From Phytoseiulus persimilis (lineage: Eukaryota; Arthropoda; Arachnida; Mesostigmata; Phytoseiidae): a stretch of DNA of 64,000 bases. Below the pieces are notes generated by a model. It was not told the origin of the DNA and searched no databases. It saw nothing but the letters and a program-made list of their open reading frames with translations. The stretch is taken from NCBI GenBank assembly GCA_037576195.1, contig CM075102.1, positions 50,216,745 to 50,280,744 of the forward strand. The letters are read 5' to 3'. Shown here piece after piece: positions 45,840 to 61,067 of the stretch. The translations under genes and the position numbers were made by a program. The first letter of the stretch is position 1; each line of letters opens with the position of its first letter.

Positions 45840-47710
45840 CTAAGCGCATTTGGGTGTCCATTGGCCCAATTTGTTGATCTTAGCTGTCATTTCCTCGTTT
45901 TCATCCATTACAAGGAGAGCCAAATGGCCCAGCCCAGTGGCAGCTTGCTTCACCTTGATGCCTTCGAGAGTTTTGACCGTATCATAATTTGCCGAGGACT
46001 TTCGTCCTTCGCCGAGAGCAAGCTCACCGTAAGTCTTGCCACCGCCTTGGACAACCAAGTTGTTGTCGGCAGCGATGGCGACCGCGTGGCAAGACACGCT
46101 CATGTCGGTCACCGTCCATCCGGAGAGGTCTTGGACGACCTGGGGATACATGTTAGCTTCACGACTGGCACCAGTATGGATTTTGCCAGCCATGTACAGG
46201 ATATTGAGATGGTTCAAGACAAAAGTGCACGAGCCCCCGCACCAAATTCTCGCAGCACCTTTCTGTGGACCATCGAAGCCGCGCAGGAGTCGAGGTACTT
46301 TTTCGTCGGCCTGTGACGCGTGTCCAAGCCTTCCGTAGCCTCCGAATCCCCAGGTGAATACGCGACGGTTCGAATCGATGACGGCGGTATGGTTTATGCC
46401 ACACGAAAGATCAACTACCGATACATCGTGGATGGGAGTTGCACGATTGTCTTTGTCCTTCTCAACGAACAACGGAACTCGTTTCGGGCTCGTGACGTAG
46501 TTGAAAGCAAGTTTGCTACTGGTGATGAAGTATTGACCGTCGGTGTTGTTACCAAGCTGGCCGTATTCCGGGGAACCGCAACCAAACAGCTGGCCGTTGC
46601 CATCAATCATCATGGAGAATTCGTTTCCACAATCAAGCTTTACCACTTTGCGACCTTTCATGTTGATCCTTGTTGGAACTAAAATGCTTGGTTGTGTATG
46701 GCCCACTCCAACCTGTAAATGCGATCAACGCAGAATTTGAGCATCACTCAGTTTTGGAGCCGTAAATGCTCACAAGGTATCTTGATGGATTATTTTTCCA
46801 CGGGAAACTTCTCACCTGGCCGCATTTATTTTCGCCACATCCAAAGACAGTTCCATTGATGGTGAGGAAAAGGGTGTGATTTTTGCCCATCGCAGCATTG
46901 ATGACAGTAGATTCCTTGAGCGTGTCGACAAGGACCGGAATGTTTCGAGCTTTGGTGTCGCAGGTCCCAAGTTGACCGTTGGTGTTCCTCCCGAAAACCC
47001 AAGCTTTGCCTTCGTTGGTGATCAACACAGTGTGGCAGGATTGTCTGCCGGTTATAACTTTGCAGATTTTCTTGTCTGCGCAGGGTCCAAAACGCATTGG
47101 TGACCATAAACAGTTGAAAGCTGTTGAAAACGAATCTTAGATCATCTGTCCGAGGTCCAAATCCGATCGCGATCCTCATTCTGCTTTGAGGCGAGATCTA
47201 TGTGGTCAGAACGGGAACTTACGCAACGAGTTTTTGTTCTTGCTGCTCTTCCCAGTGCTGTCCCACGAGACGCAACCTGCGAGTATGAGACGGCCCGGAT
47301 CCCCCTGCGAAATCGGCATTCAGATCCGTTGAATCAATCCATTTCCGGACCTTCGAGATTTAACCCCCGACTCCTAAGTTTTGGGGAGCGCATGAACAAT
47401 ATCATACATACCAGATGTTTGTGGAGCTCATCTTCGGTCGGCGCCACTGCTCCTTCTTCAAGATCTGGCTGTTCATCTCCGCCAGAGGATGCGGGGCTTG
47501 GCTAGATCATCGCGGATGGGAGGCAAATTAGACCTGTTTTTCGACGACGGCACGGATCCCGTTCGCGTTCGATTCACTTTTCGGCGGATATGAACTTACC
47601 GCTTGTTGCTGCTCTTCGAAATCATCGAAATCGTCGTCGCTGTCCTCGTCGCGCTTCTTCTTCGAGGCGCGGCTTCCATTTTTAGTCTTTTGCTTCTTGG
47701 CGGCACTCAT
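45840..47710 (-). CDS. RCC2: RCC2 (TD-60) homologue, RCC1-repeat protein
   Basis: Five exons, 47710-47600, 47501-47412, 47304-47223, 47120-46816 and 46712-45840, with consistent phases, give 486 aa (human RCC2 has 522). The N-terminus is basic then acidic (KKQKTKNGSRASKKKR, then DEDSDDDFDDFEE), as in RCC2. RCC1 blades follow: LWSPMRFGP, WVFGRNTNGQLGT, GKNHTLFLTINGTVFGCGEN, LFGCGSPEYGQLG, FTWGFGGYGRLGHASQADE and SREANMYPQVVQDLSGW. The GFGGYGRLGH and YP..VQDL.GW segments are specific to RCC2 among RCC1-like proteins. Expected role: chromosomal passenger-associated and Rac/Arf regulatory factor in mitosis and cell migration, by family. Confidence 0.93.
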
Positions 47711-49026
47711 CTCGACTTCGGATCCAACCTTACACGTAATTCCTGCAGGGCAAAGCCTTGAGAGATTCGGAGAGGAGTGAATATAGCATCCTTTGTGCAA
47801 CATGTTAGATCACGGCACATGAACAACACTCGATGATGAGTATTCTTCGAGCTTCACATCTCGATCTAAATCGCTTCAAAATGATCCGGATAGTTGCGTA
47901 CAAATATTTCGAGCTCGACAGAGAAGGGCCCGGGGTTCCACTGGGCCGGCAGATCGGCTCGAGAACTTTTTCTGTTCAGCTCTCTTTCTCGAGAATACAG
48001 ATAGATCAATAGGCCGATGGATCGAGAACGTCATCGACCGCTACAGGGAAAAAATCTATTCTTTCCGATCTCGATCCCTGACATCTGTTCAGGAGTCTTG
48101 AAAGTGCTGAAGTGAGGCGAAATAGAGGTGAAGTAATAACTGACCTCTGTCGACACTCAGTCCGGAGAACACTTCTTCGAGACTTGTCTGGCGCTCAGCG
48201 AGACTATGATGAATTTCAGCGGCTTGGGGAAGCGGTGTAGTAGCAGCAGCAACACCGAGCCGGCGTCTCTTTGGATGGATGCATCCTACTCAGAGAAGTG
48301 TTAGCTCGGAGCCGGGCGGCTGCACATAAATTAGGATGTTCTTCAATGAAACTTTCACCTTGGTGTCGGACGCGAGTCGTGAGCGCCGTGGACAACGTGT
48401 ACGACGAATATCTGAGTATCGACAAAAAATGATCAACGTCGCGAATGGACTCCTCTTCGTAAGCAGAAGCGTCCGCCGCCGGATCGCTCGTATTTTTGAA
48501 GCGCTCAGGAAATCCTTGAAATCGTTGTTAAACGGGCGGATCAATTTACCTCGATAGCGGATGATCGGCAAACATCAGAGAGGTTTTGAGCCAGAGTGAC
48601 TTGTTGAGGGTCAGCACTTCGCGAATTCCGTAGGCCTAATAACTAGTTGGCCTGGCCATATGGCTTGCGATTTTCATTGCTAAATTAACGAACGAAGACA
48701 AAGAACCGTTGATTTCCACCTTCGTTTATTTTCCAACCTTGTTTGACGTGGGTGAGTTTCTGTCATGAGCACGCCCAGCAGTCCAAAATTATACGAAAAC
48801 TTCCACGGAGTCGTTCAATGATCGAAATTACTCAGTGTACCCCACCTTGATGAGATTATTTTCCAGCACGGCCGTGGATCTTCCGCGTATCTACTCCTGG
48901 GATGCTTGATAACTTATGGATGAGGATCATCGGACATTCCACGCTCTTGTGTTCCCAATGCATGTTTCTCACTGCGGGAACTCTGGTCCGAATCTCTGTT
49001 GATGGGAAGACTGCGTTGCCTGACTC
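47711..49026. other. Intergenic between RCC2 and the esterase gene
   Basis: Holds the RCC2 promoter region; no element is identified. No supported coding exon. Confidence 0.3.
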
Positions 49027-52707
<3,681 letters not shown>

Positions 52708-54939
52708 GTCACCTGCGAAAATATGCATTTAGCCTTGTTCGTGCATTATCTGTCTCTCTATGCCATCTTATCTAAGTTCTTGATCGATCGTTCCAGGACT
52801 CTTGATTCGGCTTCGAAAATGGGGGCTGAGTTTTGCGGGTGCACGATTAGCAGGATGGTCTTCAGGCTGAGCAAACTCTTATCCGTCTCTTCGCCGCTCC
52901 CTGTCCACTCTTGTTCTTGTCATGGTTTTCCGACATGGTATACACATCAACTCTCTCGGCAGAACCGTGGGTCTTTTATACAGATCTGATGCACCCGAGA
53001 TAAGCAGAAACTGCTCCCCGTTAGTTCAAAACGACGAGGAGCACTGCTACTGAGTTCCCCGGAGCACGCTCGATTCTGCGGAAATTCGATTTCAGTATTG
53101 ATCCCGCCGTCGACAGCGCATTTTTGCCGCAGAATGCCTGGGAACACGATCAACAGTCCCGTCGTTCTCAGATTTATTTGACTACGTCTGACCGCTGCAG
53201 TTAGTCGCGGTGGATCTAATTTTAGCCTCCCGATCCGACTTCAACCGTTCGTCGAGATTTTATCTAACGTTTTTTCGCAAGATGCCGTCAAGCAGCGTTT
53301 CTTCGTCACACATCATCATTGCAGGCATCAAGTTGATGTAATTTCATCTCATCGAACAAGATACAAATAAAGAATTACCATCACACTGAAACCGAAGGCC
53401 GGAATCGCATAATCAATAACACTGCGCTGTGAAGGTAATGCTCCAATGAGTTCTCCGGAGCTCCGAAAACAGGACGATCAATCGTTCAACTCATGTTCGA
53501 GAGAAGATTATCTCGCAAAAGATTGAATAGAACTAGGAGGGCAGTATAGTTCTTCCGAATTCGTTCGAAACTGGCTCCGAGGCACTTCTATGCTCAAAGG
53601 CAATCGAGTCCCTGGATGCGCGATTGGATCTCGGTGGATTCGAACGATGCGCCCATCGTTTGAGCCTCATTGAAACTACCCTTGGGTGTTGAATCAGAGC
53701 ATATCTTCATGGAACTATCGCTAACACGGAGCAAGCCTTGGGGAACATACGTTGGACACAGCATCTGCGCGGGGAATCGAGATGAGTGAGACCTACCTTG
53801 TCGTCAAAGTTCTGGCTTCAATAACGAGTCACTTTGAAGCGGTAGATGTGTACGGATCACTTCATGTGCTCGCGGAGCTTTCTGATAGAAAACTTTTATG
53901 AAGACTTTAAGACTATGTGACGGTCAGCATTACGTGAATAGGTGGCGAGAGGAAAACGACCGCGTTGCTCTCTCCAGGCACTGCCGTTCGGGAAGTGCTG
54001 CGTGAAACATTCCATGCTGCTTCGAAAAATCAACTGAATCCCATATGTTGTCTTCTACGGGTGTCCGGAGAGTTGCTTGGTATCCTAAGCCTCTCGCGCA
54101 TGAGCGCCTTGTCGAAGACCCTCTTACGCTGAACGGGAATTGAAGAAATCCCTATCTTCGGTCACATCCCTCAGACAACTACTGTAGCAGATTCCTGAAC
54201 TCGACGCTTGTTAACCTTTCATATCACATATAAAATCCTTGATGTCGGTAGTCGTACATGGATCCCGCCGCCCATTTCCTGTGAGGTACCTCATATTCAT
54301 GCATCGGAAATAATTTTGTCGGAAAACTCCTGGCTCGGAATGTTGTTCTCAGATATTACAAGTACGTCAGTTACGAGCAAAAACAATACTCTTCTGATCT
54401 ATTGCATGCAGTGAGTCAGACGTCGCAGATCAACAAAGATATGTCATTCTCTAATCTGATGAATTCAAGAACGGCGATCAACCATAACTCCTTTATTATC
54501 GATTGCTAGAAGAACTCCTATTGCAGTTCTGGTATCTCGCCTGTCTTCATCCTCTGAGTGGTTCCGCACAAAAGCGTCATCTACTCTCATGACAGTTCGC
54601 ACTAAATCTCAATAGCAGACAGTGGCTCCTCTGCTGCTTCGGTAGCTCTCATCATATCTTTCCGAATCGTGGGGAACGATCTGGTTCCAGGCGTGCAGTC
54701 GCCAGCTCAAGGTGTGACTGTTCTGGTTGCCAAGCGGAGACCAAGCCATCTCAGAACTGTTGAATCACCTCAATGATATTCCGGCAATGGAACCAAAATC
54801 ACTTGTCTTGCTGTGAAGTGCAAACGTAAAAGGAGAGCAACTGGGCGCTCCCACTCGTCTCCGATGTACGCATTTCTCACGATGGACTGGGTTTCTCCCC
54901 GCGTAAGATGCCATCTCAAGATAGGGACTCCGGATGCGA
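52708..54939. other. Intergenic, nothing recognised
   Basis: About 2.2 kb upstream of the esterase gene and downstream of the peroxidase gene. Open frames are short, with no family signal, and there are no clear repeats. Confidence 0.35.
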
Positions 54940-56003
54940 TCACAGCTCCGTATTGTTCTGGTTTGTCATCTCAGGCTGATCTGCCTTCGCAGTACGGTTT
55001 AGGTACTTGATGATTTCGTCCTTCATTGACAATGGAGGTGTCGTTGGAGAGAATCTGAATGACGCAAAATATGGAGTTAGTCCCAATGCTGAAGATGAGC
55101 TCTTTAAAACCCCATTGGATATTGCCCGGACTATGAGTCGAAGGATGAGGCTCGTCCGAAAAATGACGGACTTCGCGAAGACCGATTAGTCTTATGCCAA
55201 CCTGTCCACAGGGATTCCGTTCCGGTCGATGAGGAACTTCGTGAAGTTCCATTTGATGCCTGAGTAAATGATTCCCCCCTGCCTTTCTTTCAGGAAGCGC
55301 CAAAGAGGTTCAGCATCCGCTCCATTCACCTTGAATCATCGATCAAAAATGTTGTAGTTACCCTGAGTCGATCGAGACGAATCCGGAATCTCGAGTGGAC
55401 TCCTCGCTTGTCGAATGGGTGCCAAATTCAGTAGTCTTACATTGATTTTGGAAAACAAGTCGAAATTAATGGAGTACGTTTCCCGTGCGAAGGTCTTGAT
55501 CTGTTCATTGGTCTCCAATTCCTGCCCGGCAAACTGGTCAGAGGGAAATCCTAGAACTCTGAAGCCTCGAAAGCCAAGCTCCTGAAATCGGCAGAGAATC
55601 CATGGATGGAAATTACGCTTGAGAGGTCAGACAACTTGATCGTTGTCGCTGAGAGTATCGAACAACCTGAACTTACTTTTTGCAGAATAACCAATTCCTT
55701 ATAGTTACGGTCGGTCAGTCCGCATTCCGACGCTAAGTTTACGATCACCAAAACCATTCCGCGATACTTTGAAAGTGTGACATTATTCCCTATCAATGGG
55801 GAAAAGTACACATGTGAGCGGAAGTTCTCATTTCGAGAATCATTCCATCCGAAACCAAGGACGTATCAAGGAGTTGTCAAGTTCTTACCATCTATATCCT
55901 TGACCGTGAAATCGTAAACAGTGCTCTGAGGGCTATTGTAGCCGGCGCTAAGGCCCACGATCAGAGCCGTTATAACAATTTGCCGGATCATCTCTCTGCT
56001 CAT
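54940..56003 (-). CDS. Secreted Cys-type glutathione peroxidase
   Basis: Five exons, 56003-55889, 55789-55677, 55581-55441, 55329-55202 and 55054-54940, give 203 aa. Residues 1-21 ([17 protein letters not shown] after a short lead) are a signal peptide, so the product enters the secretory route. GPx motifs: [28 protein letters not shown] (peroxidatic Cys where selenoenzymes have Sec), [26 protein letters not shown] and FSPTT. Catalytic Gln (in SDQF), Trp and Asn (WNF) are present. The FPCNQF cysteine that acts as resolving Cys in thioredoxin-dependent relatives is Ser here. It reduces peroxides with glutathione or thioredoxin by family; the donor is uncertain given the missing Cys. Confidence 0.92.
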
Positions 56004-57752
56004 TTAGAAAAGCGTCGGGCTGACTTTCCTCAATCACAAACGCGTTTTTCGGCTGGAAACTAGCATAAGATTCAATCTTGAGGCACAAAAACGACAAATA
56101 GACTTCTTGCATACTTAAACTCCTGACCCCTCAATGTTTATGCGAGAGAAAACTCAGAAGTTCTGGATGTATCATTCGGAAGCCGAAGGTTAACGCGTTG
56201 AACGTATGATGCGATACGTTCTAAATATAGATCCGCAATCATTGCGTCGAGCTGCCGCGGAGTCGTTCGTTCCACCGCAAGAACGTTGAGCTCTCGTCTA
56301 GCGAATATCATAGATTGAGAGTGTGTAATGAGTATCGCCGTGTACACGCTGAGCTCGAATAGAAAGAGGAAGTAAAGACTCCGCAACGGGATCTTTGAAG
56401 TGAAGTTTGGACAGGGGGATGTTTACGGGTATGAAAAGTAGTGCTTGTCTCGGCTTTCTGAGCAATCTTTGTAAATGCACACGCTCACGTTCCGTGGATG
56501 AACGTCCATGCAGAATGTTCCGATAAATAACGTACCCTTGAGTCGAGTTCCCTCGACACTCCAGACAGCCAGTGTTGTCGGAATGGCATTTCACATCCGC
56601 TGACGTGGAAAGGGGGAAGAAAAGGAAAGGCGAACAGCCCGAGATCGCGAGAGACCTCGCATGGGACATGCGCACCGAACCACCGCCCGGCAAGGGACAA
56701 GCGCATAGAGAAAGAGAGAATGAAGACCCAAACAAACCAAACGTTTGTTGAGGCTCTCTCCCAATTTGGTGACTCAAATCTCCGCGGGATCGCAGCTCGG
56801 TTTCAATCTCAGCTGACGGAGTGAATAACCTGAAAGAATATCTGGATGCGAAAATTGGCAATTACATCAGAATCTCATCCATAGAGATAGGAGGCACACA
56901 GTCTCCAATCCGGAGCCGTGAGGAAAAACCACCGGCGCCGATCATTTCGCGCCCGCCCAATCGAGACGCCGTGTACAATTGCAGCGGAGATTAGACGGCA
57001 AAGGACCTGATGAACGAGAAAGGGTATTTTACGAGATAAGCCTTCAAGAGAGAGCAGATGTACGCTAAGGCAACTTTTGCAAAGCTCGTAGATGAAGCTC
57101 GATGTCCACTGAGATAAGATGTTGGGGTTATAAACAGAGGACTAGTCTCGTGGAACAATTTTCGACCTACCCCATTGGGCCTCGACTGGTGAAGTTTTGC
57201 TGAAGTAGTGCGAGGATGAGTGGGCGTTGTCTAAAACCTCACGAAACTATGGGCACATAACTGAGAGCTGAAGTTCTCATGTTCGCAAAAACGGGGGAAA
57301 AATGGTCTCCCCGTTAATTTCTCCGAGTGTACGCGAGCCAGTATCTGTATGCAGCCGACGACGACATCGAGAACCATGAGCTTCGACCAGTCTGCTCCTC
57401 CGTCTCGCTCCTGGTACGAAACGAAAGACCAGATGAATTCGCTCCGCTCAATAAGATGGTTCGGTTCCAGGGGCCCGGGTGACGCCGCCGGTTCCAGGGG
57501 CCGGGCCGGGTCGGCGCTGTGAGCGAACTCGGGATCGGATTCTCTGTCTCGGTCTCTTCGTTGGTGCTTCCTTCTTCTCCGAGATGAGTGGTCGAAAGGT
57601 TCGCGATTTCGTCGTCGGGGCGAGTTGTCAGGAGGGTCGCCAGCGATCCCCTCCGATCTTTGGTTTCGATGGCGATTTCGGTTCGGTTGCGTGCTCCCGT
57701 CGAGCCTCTCCGAGGTCGCAGGGAAGGAACGGGCTCAAGAGAGAGGTTGCTC
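56004..57752. other. Upstream of the peroxidase gene, no gene called
   Basis: A 187-codon minus-strand frame (56861-56298) holds a short Cys-containing, EGF-like piece near 56600-56520, but no supporting exons were found. A GC-rich direct duplication of ggttccaggggcc lies at 57464-57505. Confidence 0.3.
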
Positions 57753-57776
57753 TCGAAAGTGAATATTCACTTTCGA
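57753..57776. repeat. 24-bp perfect palindrome
   Basis: A perfect inverted repeat with no spacer, centred on gaatattc and running outward through agtgaa/ttcact to tcga ends. It stands alone; no array or element boundary is recognised. Confidence 0.85.
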
Positions 57777-58043
57777 TAAGCTCCCGGATCATGGTAGTCT
57801 GCGATATCTTCGAAAAAAAACGACGAAAATAAGGGTCGACCGTGCCCCCATTTATATTGCAAAATTCTGCCACGGTGTTCGAAAAACTGAGAAGTGGATA
57901 TTTTGGGTTCGAGAGCGACTACAGCCTCGGTAGCCTCATACCGGTCGAGTTACTGCAAGAATACGTGTGAATAGATTTTGGTTGAGGCTGGTATTGGTCC
58001 AGTCTCGGCAAAACAGAGCGTGAGGGGAAAGAGGTGATGAGTG

Positions 58044-58049
58044 TTTATT
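58044..58049 (-). other. Polyadenylation signal of RNase T2-like gene A
   Basis: AATAAA on the minus strand, about 215 nt after the predicted stop at 58263. Confidence 0.5.
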
Positions 58050-58262
58050 TCCCCCGGTAGACCTACTCATCCAGTACTCCCTAATTATGGAAGCAGAATA
58101 TATCTTGGAGCGGGAACATTTGGCCCAGAGAAGAAGAGCTTCAAGTATCAGGCTTCGTGTTTGCGGATGCGGGAAGCGAGGGCATCTTGTACGGATGATC
58201 ATCCGGCAGCGGTCCTTGGGGTACAATGTAGACTTTCCCGGCACATCGCCTCCGGCTTAAGA

Positions 58263-59711
58263 TCAAAGGATATTCGGAAATTGTTCTCTCACGGTACTGA
58301 GCAGGAGCAAAGGAGTACAAGAAGATAGAATACAGAGAGATTTACCGGATTGTAGGAGGACAATCAGCGGGGCGACGCGATCGGTCGAAGCACAGATCCA
58401 ATGCGTGGAGAATATCTCCTCGAGCCGTCAGAATACTTTGTCCTACATTACTAGCGTAACGGCACACCAGAGCCGGTTTAGCGCCGTGGAATGCCTCTAC
58501 CTTCGCTACAACATCGTTTGAGTCGATCAAAACGGAGTGCTGCGCCTTGATATCCGTACCCTCCATTTTCCCTAGAAATCCACTCAATACCATATCACAA
58601 GTATTCACAGAAGTTTGATTCCGCTGGCAACCAAACGGCGGTTCTCGAGGGGGATTGGGAAGTATCGGTAGAGCAAGCATCGCTCGCAGTTCAGCTGAAT
58701 TCAGGAGTAGTTGGCTGGATTGGCAAAAATTTCCCGGTCTCCGTGAATTGCCCTCCCCTCCCCACTTTGAGAATCACTGCCATACAGAAACGGTGTGTCA
58801 ATCATTAAAACTATTATCAAGTTGTCTGCAAGCGAATGATTTCGCTAGTCATATCAGCGTGATGCAAAATGGAAGAGATCAAGCTTCTCTACACCGAGGA
58901 CCTTCAGCAATTGGATCAGAGCAGGGATGTTAGCGCGGCGGAAATGGTTCTAAGCTGGGAGGTCAACTCAAGCTGGAGAATCTTTAAAACAAAGAATGAA
59001 TCACTCAACGCACGTATGAAGTCGGTCTTCCTGTGCAGCTGTATGACAACATCCATATAGTCCTCGAGATTACGAGTAAGTCTGGAAAAAGTAGACTGTA
59101 GGAAATGTGGACTGCTGGATGACGAACGGGCGAGAAACATTTATCCTCCGTTTTTTTCCGAACGAATGAGAGGTCAGCTTACTCGGCTGCTTCCAAGCTC
59201 CTTCCAAACTCTGAGTAGATGCGGAGAATGAAATGAAATCGGTTCTGGTCCGACACAGTGATCGTATCCGTTGCGAACTCCTCGATGGCATTCTTAAGTT
59301 TGGCAAGCTCTCCTTGCACTGAGAGCAAAGCAAACTTCACTTTCTGCGGACTAAGAGATCTCCATACCAGGGGAAACAAGGTCGACTGAGAACTGACTCA
59401 CATGAAGCTTCGAGCTTCTTCATTGGGATGCTTTTAACTTTTTCTTTCCTTTGCTTACCGATCGTCACCAGATCCAGTCGGTACCAGCCCCACCTGTAAA
59501 ATTGACATCATGGTTTCGAGCAAGTCACCGTATTGCAATTCATTTTTGCATTTTGATAGCATTAACACTTGGGACTCACTCCTTCCCTAGATTCCCGATC
59601 GACGGAAGACACTGTTGATTCTTGTCCGTTGTCCCGTTGAAGCAGAACCCACCATAATGTATGTATTCCATCAGGTAAACCGGCTTCTCTGTCTCGTTGA
59701 TTGGCGGTTGT
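58263..59711 (-). CDS. RNase T2-like protein A, catalytic motifs lost (5' partial)
   Basis: Exons 59711-59580, 59493-59459, 59318-59183, 59081-59014, 58571-58346 and a tentative last exon 58296-58263 keep phase and give about 209 aa. The signal-peptide exon was not found. The order follows RNase T2: N-terminal strand VYLMEYIHYGGFC (compare F..LVLQWPGS.C), the CAS I region, LAKLKNAIEEF, the CAS II region, DYMDVVIQLH, IKAQHSVLI, GAKPALVC and the closing LDLCFD...ADCP. Catalytic residues are absent: the xIHGLWP site reads EWGWYRLDL, and FWxHEWxKHG reads FHFILRIYSE. A non-catalytic secreted protein is inferred. Tandem paralogue of gene B, with the same intron phases. Confidence 0.65.
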
Positions 59712-61067
59712 CTGAAAGTTCAGGTGAGTCATTTCTGAGCCGCTCTTTCACATCCATTGCGCCTATTCGGAACCCAGTAGATACATTCATCATTTGCTCG
59801 AACCCCACTGCTTTCTACCTGTTTGCACAACACCCTGGAACCAGGGAAAATCAGTAAACGCCGTGAGTGATCCGTGACGGAAGCTCAGCTCGATGAGAAC
59901 ATCTCTAACGAGGAAGGCCTGCAGAACCCACGAGATGGAAATCAAAGTCCTTGTAATTCACATCGAATCCCAGAAGCTGGCCCCATGATCCTGATCATTA
60001 TATCGACCAACTTCACTTTATGCACTCATGGAGTCCGCTTCGCTGAATAGTTGCGAGCATATCATTCAAAGAGCATCGAACCGAGGGTCCGTCCTCTTCA
60101 TCATATTGGATCGATACGTCACTGGTTGTGATCTCTCGGTTCGATTTCCTGAGGAATATCATCCGACGAGAATCGTTTCAGTCGAATGGAGCGACCGTGA
60201 TGATATGTATTGGTTGAAACTCCCTGGGAGTACGCCATCGATCCAAAACCTCAAACGAACGAAAACCTTAACACCTCGCGTCTGAGCTTTTGGGTCTCTA
60301 GTTGACGCGGCGATGCTACTGTTCTGATTAGACGCCACAGATTCTTAATGAATGGTTTGGGAGGAGGAAAAAAATTCAGACCGCCCCAGGGAAATCCCGG
60401 CTGCGCCACTAGCAGCACGAGGTTCGAAGATGTTCAAAATATGAAACCCGGTACGAACATTCGCACGGTGTCTCCAAAATGTTGAGAGAATGATTGTTAG
60501 GCCCGTTCCGGAGTCAACGGAAGGAATCCTCGGCGTAGATCGTACACGGCCGGTGCACCCGAATAGAGCACCAGTGGTAGCTGGGCTTCACTGGATCCTA
60601 TGCATGTGGTTTTGAGCACACTCCCGAGAGTCGAGCTCTGGCGAACGTTGAGTGAGCCCAGTAGACGATGGTATCCAGTTGACTCTGGAACCGTGTCGAC
60701 GCTGGGGCCCGAACAAACTCGCTCCCCATTTAACGCTGGCGGCCAATCGTAGCGTCCAACGTCATGAGCAGATCTTCAAGGAAGCTCCATCACTCGCTCC
60801 CGGCTCGAGTCTCAGTCCGGCTGTTCTGAATCGGCACCGATCGAGAGAACTGAGTCGGCGAGCATTTCTCTGCCGAGAATCGTTGCATCATACCGCCCTG
60901 CCACGGGAATGCTTCACCGGTCCGGTCGATGCGGTAGTCCCCAACCGAGAATGTTCATCCGCTCAAAAAATTCGGAGACTGAGATCGGAAATTCGAGAGA
61001 TTTCTCGACGACAAACAAGCTAGAAGCGACATGAGCGCCGCTTGATGTCGAGAAACGCGACAACTAC
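59712..61067. other. Between the two RNase T2-like genes
   Basis: Should contain the missing 5' exon(s) of gene A and possibly a 3' exon of gene B. I could not place either with confidence. A 123-codon + frame at 60652-61023 has no motif. Confidence 0.3.

Noticed and set aside
56298-56861. Minus-strand frame with an EGF/laminin-like Cys cluster and a hydrophobic segment, reminiscent of attractin-type C-termini
   Set aside because: No upstream exons with further EGF repeats and no consistent splice phase.
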